Below are positions 18,371 through 27,610 of a DNA stretch of 64,000 bases, piece after piece. The DNA is from Eubacteriales bacterium mix99. Its GTDB lineage: Bacteria > Bacillota > Clostridia > Caldicoprobacterales > DTU083. The first letter of the stretch is position 1, and each line of letters starts with the position of its first letter. The stretch is from positions 1,830,500 through 1,894,499 of the forward strand of contig CP121690.1 of assembly GCA_038396605.1 (NCBI GenBank), in the 5' to 3' direction. Both the position numbers and the translations under genes were made by a program. The notes beneath the pieces were generated by a model. That model worked only from the letters and a program-made list of their open reading frames with translations, was not told the origin of the DNA and made no database searches.

Positions 18371-18416
18371 GAAATATCATCCTCCTATTCATATATGTTT
18401 GCTATGACTTTATATT

Positions 18417-18445
18417 ATTCTATGTACTTTCCTTCACTTTGTCAA
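18417..18445 (-). promoter_or_regulatory. Promoter of symporter copy 1
   Basis: On the minus strand TTGACA (18440-18445), 17-base spacer, TAGAAT (18417-18422). Conserved in copy 2. Confidence 0.75.
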
Positions 18446-18473
18446 CCCATGGAACAGTATATTCATGAAAAGA

Positions 18474-18492
18474 GGGGACGGTTCACGTCCCC
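18474..18492 (-). terminator. liv operon terminator overlapping the livF stop
   Basis: GGGGACG and CGTCCCC pair across five bases; on the minus strand it is followed by TCTTTT. The livF stop TGA lies in the loop. A copy at 34218 now follows an unrelated transporter gene. Confidence 0.75.
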
Positions 18493-19181
18493 AGATATGC
18501 TTTCCGGACTCCTTCGTTTGCCAGCAGTTCTGCACCGGACCCGCCGAGAGTGATCCGTCCGGTCTCCATTACATAACCGATGTCCGCCGCTTTCAGTGCC
18601 ATGTTTGCATTTTGCTCAATCAGCAGGATCGTTACCCCTTGCCTGTGAATTTCCTGAAGAATACGGAAAATGTCCCTGACGACAATGGGAGCCAGTCCCA
18701 GGGAAGGCTCGTCCATCATGATGAGCCTGGGGCGGCTCATCAGTGCCCGGGCTACCGCAAGCATCTGCTGCTCCCCGCCAGACAGGGTTCCGCCCGGTTG
18801 CCAGGTTCTCTCCTTCAGGTGGGGAAACAGTTCAAATATCCATTTGAGATCTTCCTTCGGATTGTCCTTTCGGAGATATGCGCCGATTTTCAGGTTTTCC
18901 AGGACGGTCAGATCAGGGAATATTTTTCTGCCTTCCGGAACCAGGGTAATACCCTTTGCCACAATATCGGCGGGGCCCTTTTCAGTAATGTCCTCTCCAA
19001 GAAAGGAGATACTGCCGCTGATTGGGCGGATCAGCCCGGAAATGGTGCGAAGTGTAGTGCTTTTGCCTGCGCCGTTGGCACCGATGAGAGTAACAATCTT
19101 TCCTTCCGGTATGGAGAAGGAGATTCCCCTGACAGCTTCAATTCCGCCGTAATTGACTTTCAGTTCCTTTACTTCAAGCAT
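18483..19181 (-). CDS. livF: Branched-chain amino acid ABC transporter ATPase LivF
   Basis: 232 residues starting at ATG 19181 (MLEVKELKVNYGGIEAVRGI); upstream in-frame codons belong to the livG end. Walker A is GANGAGKST, the signature LSGGEQQMLAVARAL, Walker B LIMMDEPSLGLAP and the switch histidine is replaced in LLIEQNAN, as normal for LivF. It pairs with LivG to energise the LivHM permease. It overlaps livG by 8 bases and is last in the operon. Confidence 0.96.
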   Translation of the reverse strand: MLEVKELKVNYGGIEAVRGISFSIPEGKIVTLIGANGAGKSTTLRTISGLIRPISGSISFLGEDITEKGPADIVAKGITLVPEGRKIFPDLTVLENLKIGAYLRKDNPKEDLKWIFELFPHLKERTWQPGGTLSGGEQQMLAVARALMSRPRLIMMDEPSLGLAPIVVRDIFRILQEIHRQGVTILLIEQNANMALKAADIGYVMETGRITLGGSGAELLANEGVRKAYLGT

Positions 19182-20016
19182 CTTCAGCCACCCCCAGATA
19201 TGCTTCCACCACGCACCGGTTGTTTTGAATCTCAGTCGGCGAACCCTGGGCAATCTGCTTTCCAAAGTCCAGCACATAGATACGGTCGGAAATTCGCATG
19301 ACCAGATCCATATGATGTTCGATCAGAAAAATGGTAAGACGGTATTTATTCCGGACATGGACAATGAAATCCGCCAGGCTGCGGGTCTCCTGGGGATCCA
19401 TGCCTGCCGCCGGTTCGTCCAGCAGCAGGAGCTTTGGCTCGGATGCCAGTGCCCGGGCAATTTCAAGCCGGCGCTGCAGTCCATAGGGCAGGCTGCTTGC
19501 CGGTTCGCCGCAGAAGGGAAGCAGATCCTGTTCTTCCAGCAAATCCAGGCATTCCTTCCGGATACGCTTTTCTTCCCGACGATTCATGCGAAAGGTTGCC
19601 GTGAAAACGTTCTGTTTCATGTGCATATGTTTGGCGATCAGAACGTTCTCAAATACGGTAAGATCCTTGAACAGTCTGATATTCTGGAACGTACGGGCAA
19701 TGCCCATTTGGGCTATTTTATCCGGAGTATGTCGGATCACCCTTGTATAGGAATCCTTGTTTTTTCCGATATAGAGCTTTTTCATTTTCCCCTGGGGATG
19801 ATTGGAGGCGATGATCTGTTCTTCGTATCGGATGCATCCGTTTGTGGGTTCATAAACACCGGTGATGCAGTTGAATGCCGTGGTTTTCCCCGCCCCGTTG
19901 GGGCCGATGAGGGCTATAATTTCTCCCCGGTTTATCTCCAGGGAAAGGTTATCCAGGGCAATTACACCGCCAAACTGCATGGTCAGGTTTTCCATCTGAA
20001 GAATATGATCCGTCAT
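19174..20016 (-). CDS. livG: Branched-chain amino acid ABC transporter ATPase LivG
   Basis: 280 residues. Walker A GPNGAGKTT, signature YGLQRRLEIARAL, Walker B LLLLDEPAAGMDPQE and the H-loop FLIEHHMDLVM. The long insert before the signature and the terminal AYLGV are typical of LivG. The start ATG overlaps the livM stop in an ATGA, so translation is coupled. Confidence 0.96.
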   Translation of the reverse strand: MTDHILQMENLTMQFGGVIALDNLSLEINRGEIIALIGPNGAGKTTAFNCITGVYEPTNGCIRYEEQIIASNHPQGKMKKLYIGKNKDSYTRVIRHTPDKIAQMGIARTFQNIRLFKDLTVFENVLIAKHMHMKQNVFTATFRMNRREEKRIRKECLDLLEEQDLLPFCGEPASSLPYGLQRRLEIARALASEPKLLLLDEPAAGMDPQETRSLADFIVHVRNKYRLTIFLIEHHMDLVMRISDRIYVLDFGKQIAQGSPTEIQNNRCVVEAYLGVAEDA

Positions 20017-21098
20017 GCTGGAACATCTCCCTTCTTTTTCTTTTCAGAGCGCTTTCGAAGGAATTGGTAAAGCCCTTCCAGTGAAAGTTCCTTTGTTCCC
20101 ATGATTCCCCTGCTGTAGAACAGCACAATGATCATTACAATGACCGAGAAGACTACCTTTCGAAAACCGGGTCCCAAAAGAGGCACCTGAAAATTGCCGA
20201 TAAAGATGGTGTTATCCAGGAATCTCAGCCACCATTCGCTGCAGGCAATGAACAGGAAGGAGGAAATACAGCTTCCTGTGACGGAACCGATGCCGCCGAT
20301 TACCACAATCAGGAGGATTTCATAGGTCATGGTGGCCCGGAACGCCGATGCCTGTACGGTTGTCTGATACATGGCAAGGAGAGCTCCGCCTATCCCCGCA
20401 AAAAAGGAGCTGATGGTAAAGGAAAGCTGTTTATGATGGGCAAGGTTGATTCCCATTGCCTCCGCTGCAGTTTCATCCTCCCGAATGGCTTTGAAGGCCC
20501 GCCCGTAGGAAGAATTGATCAGGAGAACAATAATGGCAATACAGACTCCTGTTACGGCAAAGGGAAAGATCACGGAGGTAAAAACGGGATATAATTTCAG
20601 AAGATTGGATCCATTGGTAATGGGCCCCAGCTTATCCCATTGGAGGATTGCGCGTATGATTTCTGCAAAGCCCAGTGTGGCTATGGCCAGATAGTCGCTT
20701 TTCAACCTGAGAACCGGCAAGCCGATAAGATAGGCAAAAATGGCTGTTACCAGACCGGCCAGAGGAATGGCAAGGATAACCGGCAGGGCAAGCGGTACGA
20801 TTCCTCCGTCAAAGTATTGATATACCATACCCCGGGCTTCCATGGGAATGGTCAATATGGCATAGGTATAAGCCCCTATGAGCATGAATCCCGCCTGACC
20901 GAGAGAGAACAAGCCGGTAAAACCGTTGAGCAGATTCATGGAGACCGCCACCAGAGCATAAATGGCGCCTTTCTTCAATACCACGAAGAGCATGGAGGAA
21001 GGGGGCAATATTCGTTCCAGTGCCAGAAGCAGTACAAAAAGTGCCATAATCAGAACAACTGCTGTAATGATTTTGTTTTTCATCTTCATAATTTTCAC
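20013..21098 (-). CDS. livM: Branched-chain amino acid ABC transporter permease LivM
   Basis: Up to 361 residues with about ten membrane helices. Marks include GLFSLGQAGFMLIGAY and the EAA-type loop IREDETAAEAMGINLAHHK. The GTG at 21098 directly abuts the livH stop; the ATG at 21089 has AGGTG six bases upstream and may be the true start (358 residues). Forms the membrane channel with LivH. Confidence 0.93.
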   Translation of the reverse strand: MKIMKMKNKIITAVVLIMALFVLLLALERILPPSSMLFVVLKKGAIYALVAVSMNLLNGFTGLFSLGQAGFMLIGAYTYAILTIPMEARGMVYQYFDGGIVPLALPVILAIPLAGLVTAIFAYLIGLPVLRLKSDYLAIATLGFAEIIRAILQWDKLGPITNGSNLLKLYPVFTSVIFPFAVTGVCIAIIVLLINSSYGRAFKAIREDETAAEAMGINLAHHKQLSFTISSFFAGIGGALLAMYQTTVQASAFRATMTYEILLIVVIGGIGSVTGSCISSFLFIACSEWWLRFLDNTIFIGNFQVPLLGPGFRKVVFSVIVMIIVLFYSRGIMGTKELSLEGLYQFLRKRSEKKKKGDVPA

Positions 21099-21983
21099 CT
21101 AAACCTTGTCCATGGATTTCTCGCCGAAAAGCCCAGTGGGTCTGGCGATAAGGATAACAATAAGCAGTGCAAAGGTAAAAGCATCGGAAAAAGTTGTCCA
21201 GCCCAATCCCTTGATGATATTCTCACAAATACCGATCAGGAAGGCTCCCAGAACTGCACCGGATATGCTGCCGATTCCGCCGAAAACGGCTGCAACGAAA
21301 GCTTTCAGACCTGGCATGGATCCGGCAGTCGGTGTAACGGTGGTATAGTTGGTAAAATATAGAATCGACCCAACGGCTGCCAGGAAGGAACCAATAATAA
21401 AGGTGGTACTGATAACGGAATTGATCTTTATGCCCATAAGCTGACTTGTCTCAAAATCCCTGGATACCGCCCGCATTGCCATTCCGATTTTGGTATGGCG
21501 GATGAGCAGAACCAGGGCCGCAACCAGCCCCAGCGTAAACACCGGTGTTAGGATGGTCACCACTTTGGTGGTAGCGGAGAAAACAGTGACGGAATCACTG
21601 ATCCAGGGTATGACAGGAAATTGTTTTGCCAGACCACTGGTCACATACCATGCGCAGTTCTGAATCAGATAGGAAACGCCGATGGCACTGATCATAATTG
21701 ACATGCGCGGAGCTTTTCGGAGCGGTTTGTAGGCAATCCGCTCCACCAGGAAGCCCAGCAGTACGGTCAGTAGAATGACCAGAGGGATGGACAGCCAAAG
21801 TGGCAGGCTGGCAGAAAGATAAACCATCATAAACCCGGCAGTCATGAAGATATCGCCATGGGCAAAATTGATCAGCCGGAGTATTCCATATACCAGGGTA
21901 TACCCAATGGCAATCAGAGCATATTGTCCTCCCACGGAAATGCCGGCCAGGATATAAGGCAGATTGGTTTGAAAAAATCCCAT
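21099..21983 (-). CDS. livH: Branched-chain amino acid ABC transporter permease LivH
   Basis: 294 residues from ATG 21983; the longer frame from TTG 21998 would run through the ribosome site GGGAGG. Typical sequence includes GGQYALIAIGYTLVYGILRL, INFAHGDIFMTAGF and the coupling loop AMRAVSRDFETSQLMGI. About eight membrane helices. It lies 18 bases after the binding-protein gene. Confidence 0.94.
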   Translation of the reverse strand: MGFFQTNLPYILAGISVGGQYALIAIGYTLVYGILRLINFAHGDIFMTAGFMMVYLSASLPLWLSIPLVILLTVLLGFLVERIAYKPLRKAPRMSIMISAIGVSYLIQNCAWYVTSGLAKQFPVIPWISDSVTVFSATTKVVTILTPVFTLGLVAALVLLIRHTKIGMAMRAVSRDFETSQLMGIKINSVISTTFIIGSFLAAVGSILYFTNYTTVTPTAGSMPGLKAFVAAVFGGIGSISGAVLGAFLIGICENIIKGLGWTTFSDAFTFALLIVILIARPTGLFGEKSMDKV

Positions 21984-22001
21984 GTTAAAGCCTCCCAACA
22001 G

Positions 22002-23195
22002 TTAATTCACGCCCTGAATGCCGACGAACTTCCAGGTACCATCCGAATTGTTTGCCTGTTTGATGTAGGCTTCCTCCCGAATGGCGTCCCCATTTTTGTC
22101 AAAGGAGATATCCCCGGTTACTCCGGCGTATTTTACATTCCATAAAGCATCGTTGACCGCTGTCGGATCCGCACTTCCGGCAGTCTTGACTGCTTCGATG
22201 GCAGTCATATAAGCATCATAACCCAGTGCGGAAACGGCTGCCACGATATGATTGCCGCCATTGTTGTTGCGCTTGGCCGGATTTTTGCTCAGCCATGTCT
22301 TGAAATCGGTCACGAACCGGGAGCCGGCAGCGGAATCGTCTCCTTCATCAAAAAAGGTGGACACAAAAACCTTCTGCCCCGAACCTTTGGCGGCATCCAG
22401 GATAACGGAACTGTCCCATGTGTCTCCCGCAAGCAGGGGAATGCCGATATCCTGGGAAGCTGCCTGGCCGATGATCAGGGACGCTGCTTCTGTGGATGTC
22501 GGTGCGAAGATGACGTCTGCTCCTTCGTTGGTGGCAGTAGCCAAATATGCTGTGAAATCGCTGTTTCCCTCCTGAAAGTTTTCCTCCACAACCGTGCCGC
22601 CCATTCCGGTAAAGGCAGTCTTGAAGTAATTTCCAAGACCTGCGGAATAGTCATCCCCGAGTTTTGTCAGGATATATGCCTTTTTTGCCTGAAAATTGTC
22701 AGCAGCAAAGTTGGCAAGTACCGTACCCTGAAAAGGGTCAAGATAGCATACCCGGAAGTAATGGGTATTTCCCAGCGTAACCTGGGGATTGGTACAGGAA
22801 GGACCGATTACGGGAATTCCGGCATTTCGGAATACATCGCTGGCTGCAATGGATACGCTGGAGCCATAGGAGCCGATGGCAGCGGAACACTTGGCACTGA
22901 CCAGTGAGGATGCTGCAGAAGGGCCCTTGTCTGTGGACGATTCGTTATCGACGATTTCCAGTTGGATCTTATAGGGTTTGCCGCCGATTTCAACGGTGTT
23001 GACAACGGCATTGGCGTATTCGATCCCAAGGATCTCCTGTTTCCCTCCGGCACCGTTGTCACCGGACGAAGGCTCATAGACACCGATCCGGATCACATTG
23101 CCACCACCACTTTTTCCGGTGGGAGTGGAGGAGCATCCTGCAGCTGTCAAAAGGACAAGACTGAGGATCAGGTGCATTCCAATGATTTTTTTCAT
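22002..23195 (-). CDS. livJ: Branched-chain amino acid-type ABC substrate-binding lipoprotein
   Basis: 397 residues from ATG 23195, seven bases after TAAGGAGG. The N-terminus is a lipoprotein signal ending LTAAGCSS, so the mature protein is anchored by the cysteine. The fold is a type I periplasmic-binding (leucine-binding) domain: IRIGVYEPSSGDNGAGG, SAAIGSYGSSVSIAASDVF, GIPVIGPSCTNPQVT and ALGYDAYMTAIEAVKTAG. First gene of the liv operon. Its ligand need not be leucine; this family also takes amides and short peptides. Confidence 0.94.
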   Translation of the reverse strand: MKKIIGMHLILSLVLLTAAGCSSTPTGKSGGGNVIRIGVYEPSSGDNGAGGKQEILGIEYANAVVNTVEIGGKPYKIQLEIVDNESSTDKGPSAASSLVSAKCSAAIGSYGSSVSIAASDVFRNAGIPVIGPSCTNPQVTLGNTHYFRVCYLDPFQGTVLANFAADNFQAKKAYILTKLGDDYSAGLGNYFKTAFTGMGGTVVEENFQEGNSDFTAYLATATNEGADVIFAPTSTEAASLIIGQAASQDIGIPLLAGDTWDSSVILDAAKGSGQKVFVSTFFDEGDDSAAGSRFVTDFKTWLSKNPAKRNNNGGNHIVAAVSALGYDAYMTAIEAVKTAGSADPTAVNDALWNVKYAGVTGDISFDKNGDAIREEAYIKQANNSDGTWKFVGIQGVN

Positions 23196-23238
23196 GATTC
23201 GTTGCCTCCTTAAAATAAATCGCCGTCTATTTTTACCT

Positions 23239-23267
23239 ATTCTAATGCATTTTGTATTGAAGTACAA
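23239..23267 (-). promoter_or_regulatory. liv operon promoter
   Basis: Minus strand TTGTAC (23262-23267), 17 bases, TAGAAT (23239-23244). The neighbouring IS4-type element ends 20 bases upstream of the -35 box, so any upstream regulatory site of the operon has been displaced. Confidence 0.65.
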
Positions 23268-23286
23268 TTATAATTTTATATTTATA

Positions 23287-24875
23287 ACTCAAACTTCGCA
23301 TATGGATATAGGCTATGAACCTTGAAAATTCAACAAGAAGCAGGAATCAACCAGAAACATTCTCTTGATTTATGCGGCCTTTAGGCTTCTTAGCAATGTT
23401 GGGGGAAGGGCTTTCATAAATGCATCCATTAAACTAGAAATTTGCTTCTCGGATAATTCAAGATAATCGGATAGCTTTTCCTTGAATGTGTCCATAAGCA
23501 GATGAAATGCTTGTATCCATGTAATATCAGCCATTTCATCAGAGAAGTACAAAAACAGTTCACCCAGAGACCGTTCATCCTGTGATTCACGGTTTTCGAT
23601 GGAGAGCATCATGTATCGGGCGAAAACAACTGCCGTATGAGCAGTTACTGCATCGTATGACAGAGATCTGCATTCTTTGCTTAATCGTAAATAGCTTTTG
23701 CAGACCTTAAAAAAGACTTCGATATCCCAGCGTTTTCCATAAACCTGGATGATTTCTTCTTCCGTCAGGGACAGATCCGTGGATATCAGGCAGAGGTACT
23801 CTTTCCTCTTTCTTTTGTTGCGGACATATACGACTTTAGCCGGGATAACTTTCCCGTCCTTAACAACATCCACTCTGACAGAAAGAAGGTACCGGGACCT
23901 GCCGCGACGTTTTTTGTTGCGCATGTAAATATCGGGTAGTGATAAGCTTTCTCCTTCATAGACAAAGTGCATTTTAGAGGATTTCTTCACCATGCCAATT
24001 ACATCATAGCCAATTTCCTTTACGGCATGAAGAGTTTTCGGGGAAGAAAACCAGCTGTCAAAAAGAACATACTTCGCCGGAATAGCCGCTGCTTTTGCAG
24101 TTTTCAACAGCTCCAGCATTGCTTCCGTTCCCTTTGTCACGGAAAGTTTACGGCGCTTGTATCCAACGGAACGTTTATCCATTTGGCTTGCCTCCGTAAT
24201 ACGATTTTTCTCTTTTTCAGAGGACAGGAGAACACTGTTCACTGGCAGAAAGGTGTTTCCATCTGTCCATCCCAATGTGAGCATACGAAATCCATTGAGA
24301 TAGACATGCTTTGCATGATCGTATATCTTAGCAAGCAGCTCCACCTTTTTGGAGCGATTACGATCGAATACGGAGTCGTCAATCACCAATGCATTGACCC
24401 GATCATCGCTTGTAAGGGGAGCAACCGTATCCTTTATGATTCTGCAAGAAAGGATTGTCGTAAAGCGCATCCAGTTTATATGTGCCATTCTCATGAACCG
24501 GTAGGCAGTATCCTTTGCAAAAGCAGGCACATTCTTTCCTGTCAAAAGATTCATGTACATGGAGCGATTGGAGAAAGCCAACAAAAACAGATACTGGAAG
24601 ATTCGGGCTACAGAAAATCCTTTTTCCTTATATGCATTGGCTGCTTTTAATGCTGACGCGACATGAAATCTTTTGAAAAATCTTTGGACAGTTGATGAAT
24701 TCTGCTTATCATCCTGGGTGGTTTGTGTTATACTTTTATTCATAGCATGAGCCTCCGATTATGATTGTTTTTAGCAATTCAATTATACCAAAATCGAGGG
24801 TCTCATGCTATATCTTTACCAGGATTCATTGAATTTTCAAGGTTCATCGCTCTTTTCAAACTGCGAAGTTTGAGT
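23287..24875 (-). mobile_element. IS4-type insertion sequence, 1.59 kb
   Basis: Terminal inverted repeats begin ACTCAAACTTCGCA at both ends (23287 and, in reverse, 24875). A second inverted block, ATGAACCTTGAAAATTCAA, lies 13-14 bases further in at each end. One transposase fills the element. I see no convincing target-site duplication: the left flank ends TTTATA and the right flank begins AACAAT. The ends may have been modified or one may be misplaced by a few bases. Confidence 0.8.
23370..24743 (-). CDS. IS4-family DDE transposase
   Basis: 457 residues, complete. Catalytic aspartates are in ALVIDDSVFDRNRSKK and YVLFDSWFSSPKTL; the glutamate lies in YGKRWDIEVFFKVCKSYLRL, the YREK-type motif of IS4 transposases. 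The N-terminus (RFFKRFHVASALKAANAYK) is a helical DNA-binding region. Nothing in the frame is broken, so it may be active. Confidence 0.92.
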   Translation of the reverse strand: MNKSITQTTQDDKQNSSTVQRFFKRFHVASALKAANAYKEKGFSVARIFQYLFLLAFSNRSMYMNLLTGKNVPAFAKDTAYRFMRMAHINWMRFTTILSCRIIKDTVAPLTSDDRVNALVIDDSVFDRNRSKKVELLAKIYDHAKHVYLNGFRMLTLGWTDGNTFLPVNSVLLSSEKEKNRITEASQMDKRSVGYKRRKLSVTKGTEAMLELLKTAKAAAIPAKYVLFDSWFSSPKTLHAVKEIGYDVIGMVKKSSKMHFVYEGESLSLPDIYMRNKKRRGRSRYLLSVRVDVVKDGKVIPAKVVYVRNKRKRKEYLCLISTDLSLTEEEIIQVYGKRWDIEVFFKVCKSYLRLSKECRSLSYDAVTAHTAVVFARYMMLSIENRESQDERSLGELFLYFSDEMADITWIQAFHLLMDTFKEKLSDYLELSEKQISSLMDAFMKALPPTLLRSLKAA

Positions 24876-24920
24876 AACAATTTAATACCCGATTTAGCAC
24901 CGAGACAGGTTGTGGAAAAC

Positions 24921-24949
24921 GGTGGCTGATGCATTTTGTATCAGCCACC
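24921..24949. other. Perfect stem-loop between IS element and deacetylase
   Basis: GGTGGCTGAT (24921-24930) pairs with ATCAGCCACC (24940-24949) over a nine-base loop. No T-run follows on +; on the minus strand GTTTTCC follows. It may be a terminator left from a gene lost when the neighbouring element inserted. Confidence 0.5.
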
Positions 24950-25090
24950 CATCTGTATCAGAGAAATTGTTTGGATAGAAGAGAATCCAATGGTCTCTCT
25001 TTACTGGCTATGCTGAAAAGATACTGGTATTTTCTGAGATGAAAAGTCGGTTTATTGTGTGAAGAAGTCGGAAAATTACATTTTACAATT

Positions 25091-25118
25091 TTTCAAAGAA
25101 TCATATTTCGTGTATAAT
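25091..25118 (+). promoter_or_regulatory. Probable promoter of the deacetylase gene
   Basis: TTTCAA (25091-25096), 16 bases, TATAAT (25113-25118), 50 bases before the start codon. The -10 is perfect, the -35 weak. Confidence 0.45.
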
Positions 25119-25167
25119 AAGTATTGGCAATCTGGTGAAAGTACGGCACAATAGAAGGAGAAAGAGA

Positions 25168-25872
25168 ATGAATGGTTGGAAGAAAGCTTTAACGTTCAGT
25201 TATGATGATGGTGTGCTGCAGGACAGGCGCATGGTAGCATTGTTGAATAAATACGGTATGAAGGCTACATTTAATCTTAATTCGGAACTCTTGGGTCAGG
25301 AAAATTACCTTATCAGGGAAGGCGTTAAGGTAAATCACACAAAGGTAGCGGCAAAGGAAGTGCGTGGGCTTTATGAAGGACATGAGATCGCAGTACATAC
25401 CTTAAGACACACCAATTTATCCAGAATTACAGATACAGCAACGATTATTCGCCAGGTAGAGTCGGACAGAGAGAATTTAAGCTGTTTGGCCGGGTATCCT
25501 GTGGTGGGAATGGCATATCCGGGAGGCGGAGTAAATTATACAGAAAAGGTTGCTGAATTAATTAAAAATTATACGGAAATAAAATACGCCCGCACGACCA
25601 TATGTAATTACGGATTTGAGAAGCAAAGGGATCTGTTTCAGTTTAAACCCTCGGTATATCACGTGATGGAGATGGAAAAAATGTTTGATCTTGGCAGAAA
25701 ATTTCTGGAAATGAAGCCGGACAGCCCACAGATTTTTTATATTTGGGGCCATAGTTATGAACTGGACATTCATGACACCTGGAGCGAGTTTGAACGATTT
25801 CTGGAGATGCTCTCGGGAAATGAGGATATTTTTTATGGAACCAATAGGGAGGTATTATTGGATTCCCTATGA
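25168..25872 (+). CDS. Polysaccharide deacetylase family protein (CE4-like)
   Basis: 234 residues from ATG 25168, eight bases after AAGGAG. NodB-type motifs: TFSYDDG carries the catalytic base and a metal aspartate, HEIAVHTLRHTNLS the metal histidines, and YPGGGVN the conserved loop; IWGHSYELD near the C-terminus fits the late histidine. There is no signal peptide, so the enzyme is cytoplasmic, which suits deacetylation of an imported N-acetyl sugar or related compound rather than cell-wall polymer. It stands alone, convergent with the GntR gene. Confidence 0.87.
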   Translation: MNGWKKALTFSYDDGVLQDRRMVALLNKYGMKATFNLNSELLGQENYLIREGVKVNHTKVAAKEVRGLYEGHEIAVHTLRHTNLSRITDTATIIRQVESDRENLSCLAGYPVVGMAYPGGGVNYTEKVAELIKNYTEIKYARTTICNYGFEKQRDLFQFKPSVYHVMEMEKMFDLGRKFLEMKPDSPQIFYIWGHSYELDIHDTWSEFERFLEMLSGNEDIFYGTNREVLLDSL

Positions 25873-25936
25873 GATTGAGTAATTCTGCAAAACAGATTGT
25901 GGAGGAGATTAAAGAATAGTATCATTTTCTGAGCGC

Positions 25937-26647
25937 TTAATCGTACTTTTCTACATAGTAATCCAGTATATCTGTCAGGATATCCGCCTCATATCTCTCA
26001 AATGCGTGCTCCTTTCCGCCATCAAGACAGAATGATGTTGCATTGATACGAAGGAGAGGCTGTGCACTGTCTATGTGGAGGAAGTCACAGACCTCTTCAT
26101 TTCCACGGACGGCGGAGATATTCTGTGTCGCGCGAGACATATTCAGATCATAGAATGACTTCAGCACATCGTAAAGAGAGCGGCTGTTGAAGTCAAAGAA
26201 CTCCAGTTTCGGAAAACGGTTTTCGGGAAGCACGGAACTGTTGACGCAGTAGGGAGTGCCATCCGCAAAATAAAGGCATTTCAAAATGTAAATATATTCT
26301 TTTTTATCAATGCTGAAAAGCTTTGCGTATTGGTCACCCGCCGGCTCTTTTGTGAGGGAGAGCTGCTTCCGTGAAGGAGTTCTGCCCTGGTTGAGAATGG
26401 CTTCTGTAAAGCTATAAATATGGGAAAGTTTCTGGTCCGCTGTCTCCCGGACGAAACAGCCCTTACGGCTGATGCGGTACAGCATGCCTTCGTTTACCAG
26501 ACAGTCAATTGCTTTTCGTACGGTGATCCGGCTTACGCCGTACTCCTCACACATCTGGTGTTCGGACGGAATAACCTGATTTTCTTTATACTGGTGCGAC
26601 GCGATCTTTGACTTAATGTCATTCATGATCTGTTCGTATTTTGTCAT
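25937..26647 (-). CDS. GntR/HutC family transcriptional regulator
   Basis: 236 residues. N-terminal winged helix (SEHQMCEEYGVSRITVRKAI, then LVNEGMLYRISRKGCFV) and a C-terminal UTRA ligand domain. UTRA domains sense small sugars, amino acids or nucleoside-like ligands. It follows the PnuC gene after a terminator and about 185 bases, on the same strand, and is the obvious regulator of the glycohydrolase-kinase-PnuC operon. Confidence 0.92.
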   Translation of the reverse strand: MTKYEQIMNDIKSKIASHQYKENQVIPSEHQMCEEYGVSRITVRKAIDCLVNEGMLYRISRKGCFVRETADQKLSHIYSFTEAILNQGRTPSRKQLSLTKEPAGDQYAKLFSIDKKEYIYILKCLYFADGTPYCVNSSVLPENRFPKLEFFDFNSRSLYDVLKSFYDLNMSRATQNISAVRGNEEVCDFLHIDSAQPLLRINATSFCLDGGKEHAFERYEADILTDILDYYVEKYD

Positions 26648-26784
26648 TTAGTACCTCTTCATTCCGGATCGGGAACGGAAGTTCCATTCCGATATCCTGA
26701 GCAAATATCATTACAATACACGCACTTTCAGATCCATGCGATAGTCATGTTTTCATATATCTTAACATATCCGGGAAGAAAGAT

Positions 26785-26810
26785 ACAGACCGTCTGTTGT
26801 GACGGCCTGT
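26785..26810 (-). terminator. Terminator after pnuC
   Basis: Ten-base stem ACAGACCGTC/GACGGCCTGT (one G-T pair) with a six-base loop, followed on the minus strand by ATCTTTCTT. Confidence 0.75.
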
Positions 26811-26832
26811 ACCATTACTTCAGGGCTGCTGT

Positions 26833-27528
26833 TCAGGCATCTGCTGCATTGATCTCTTTCGCGATCTTTCTCCAGTTGAAATAGCCGTATGTGGAGTTGA
26901 TCATGTTGATAGCCTTCATGATGATGATCAGCAGAGCCGACTTGTCGCCAGATGCGAATACCATGATCCACATAACGACAGAGAACACATTGACGATGAC
27001 CCACATCAGCCACTGCTCAGAGTAGCGTTTCATGTAAAGGAAACTTGCAACCACCGCGACAACTGTCGTCAGGGAATCCATGAATGCGAATCCGCCGCCC
27101 ATTGCCTTCAGGACTGCCGCATATCCGAAGACACCCGCAATCGTAACTGCGGTCATGAGCAGAATGCCCTTCTTTGTCATCGTGCGGAACTTGACTTCAC
27201 CACCGTCAGCCGTGTTCTTCTTCCAGAGGATGATGGAAGCGATACTGACAGGGATGCTGTATGCGAGGCTGTACATGATCTCACCGTAAAGCGGGATGCC
27301 GAAACACTGAATCGCATAGAGGGCACTGTTGATGATCGCAAAATACAGGCCTTCTACCTTGCCCTTTGCGCCGAGCACAAGGTTGAGTGAACTTGTGAGC
27401 GTCATGACCAGCATGAAAAGGGATTCCTTGTCAATTACCCATGCTACTGTCTGGAAAATCAGAACAAACGCAAGCCATGTTTTTTCTTTCCAACTCCAAC
27501 CGTCGAAATAATGTCTGATCTTATTCAT
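26833..27528 (-). CDS. pnuC: PnuC-type nicotinamide riboside/nucleoside transporter
   Basis: 231 residues with about seven membrane helices. Family features are the aromatic-rich YFDGWSWKEKTWLAFVLIFQ near the start, NLVLGAKGKVEGLYFAIINS, QWLMWVIVNVFSVVMWI and the C-terminal STYGYFNWRK. PnuC proteins are facilitators for nicotinamide riboside, and relatives carry riboflavin or thiamine. With an ADP-ribosylglycohydrolase and a PfkB kinase in the same operon, a ribosylated substrate is likely. Confidence 0.9.
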   Translation of the reverse strand: MNKIRHYFDGWSWKEKTWLAFVLIFQTVAWVIDKESLFMLVMTLTSSLNLVLGAKGKVEGLYFAIINSALYAIQCFGIPLYGEIMYSLAYSIPVSIASIILWKKNTADGGEVKFRTMTKKGILLMTAVTIAGVFGYAAVLKAMGGGFAFMDSLTTVVAVVASFLYMKRYSEQWLMWVIVNVFSVVMWIMVFASGDKSALLIIIMKAINMINSTYGYFNWRKIAKEINAADA

Positions 27529-27610
27529 GATATTTTCCTCCGACTCTCGGTAATTTTTTCTCTATTTACCGGATTTACAAATCCGGTATGATCTGCAAAT
27601 TCTTGTCCGT

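Larger units (their letters stand above)
14007..18512. repeat. Segmental duplication, copy 1 (donor)
   Basis: About 4.5 kb holding a membrane protein, a phasin-like gene, a UbiB-like kinase and a DAACS symporter. It is repeated at 29845-34252 in the same order and orientation with high nucleotide similarity. The match starts in the lysS terminator (ATTATGAATAATCTGTTAAT in both) and ends inside the last codons of livF. Because copy 2 carries a scrap of livF with no livF next to it, copy 1 is the source. Confidence 0.9.

Noticed and set aside
23287-24875. Target-site duplication for the IS4-type element
   Set aside because: Flanks TTTATA and AACAAT do not match in any length I could align, so none is claimed.
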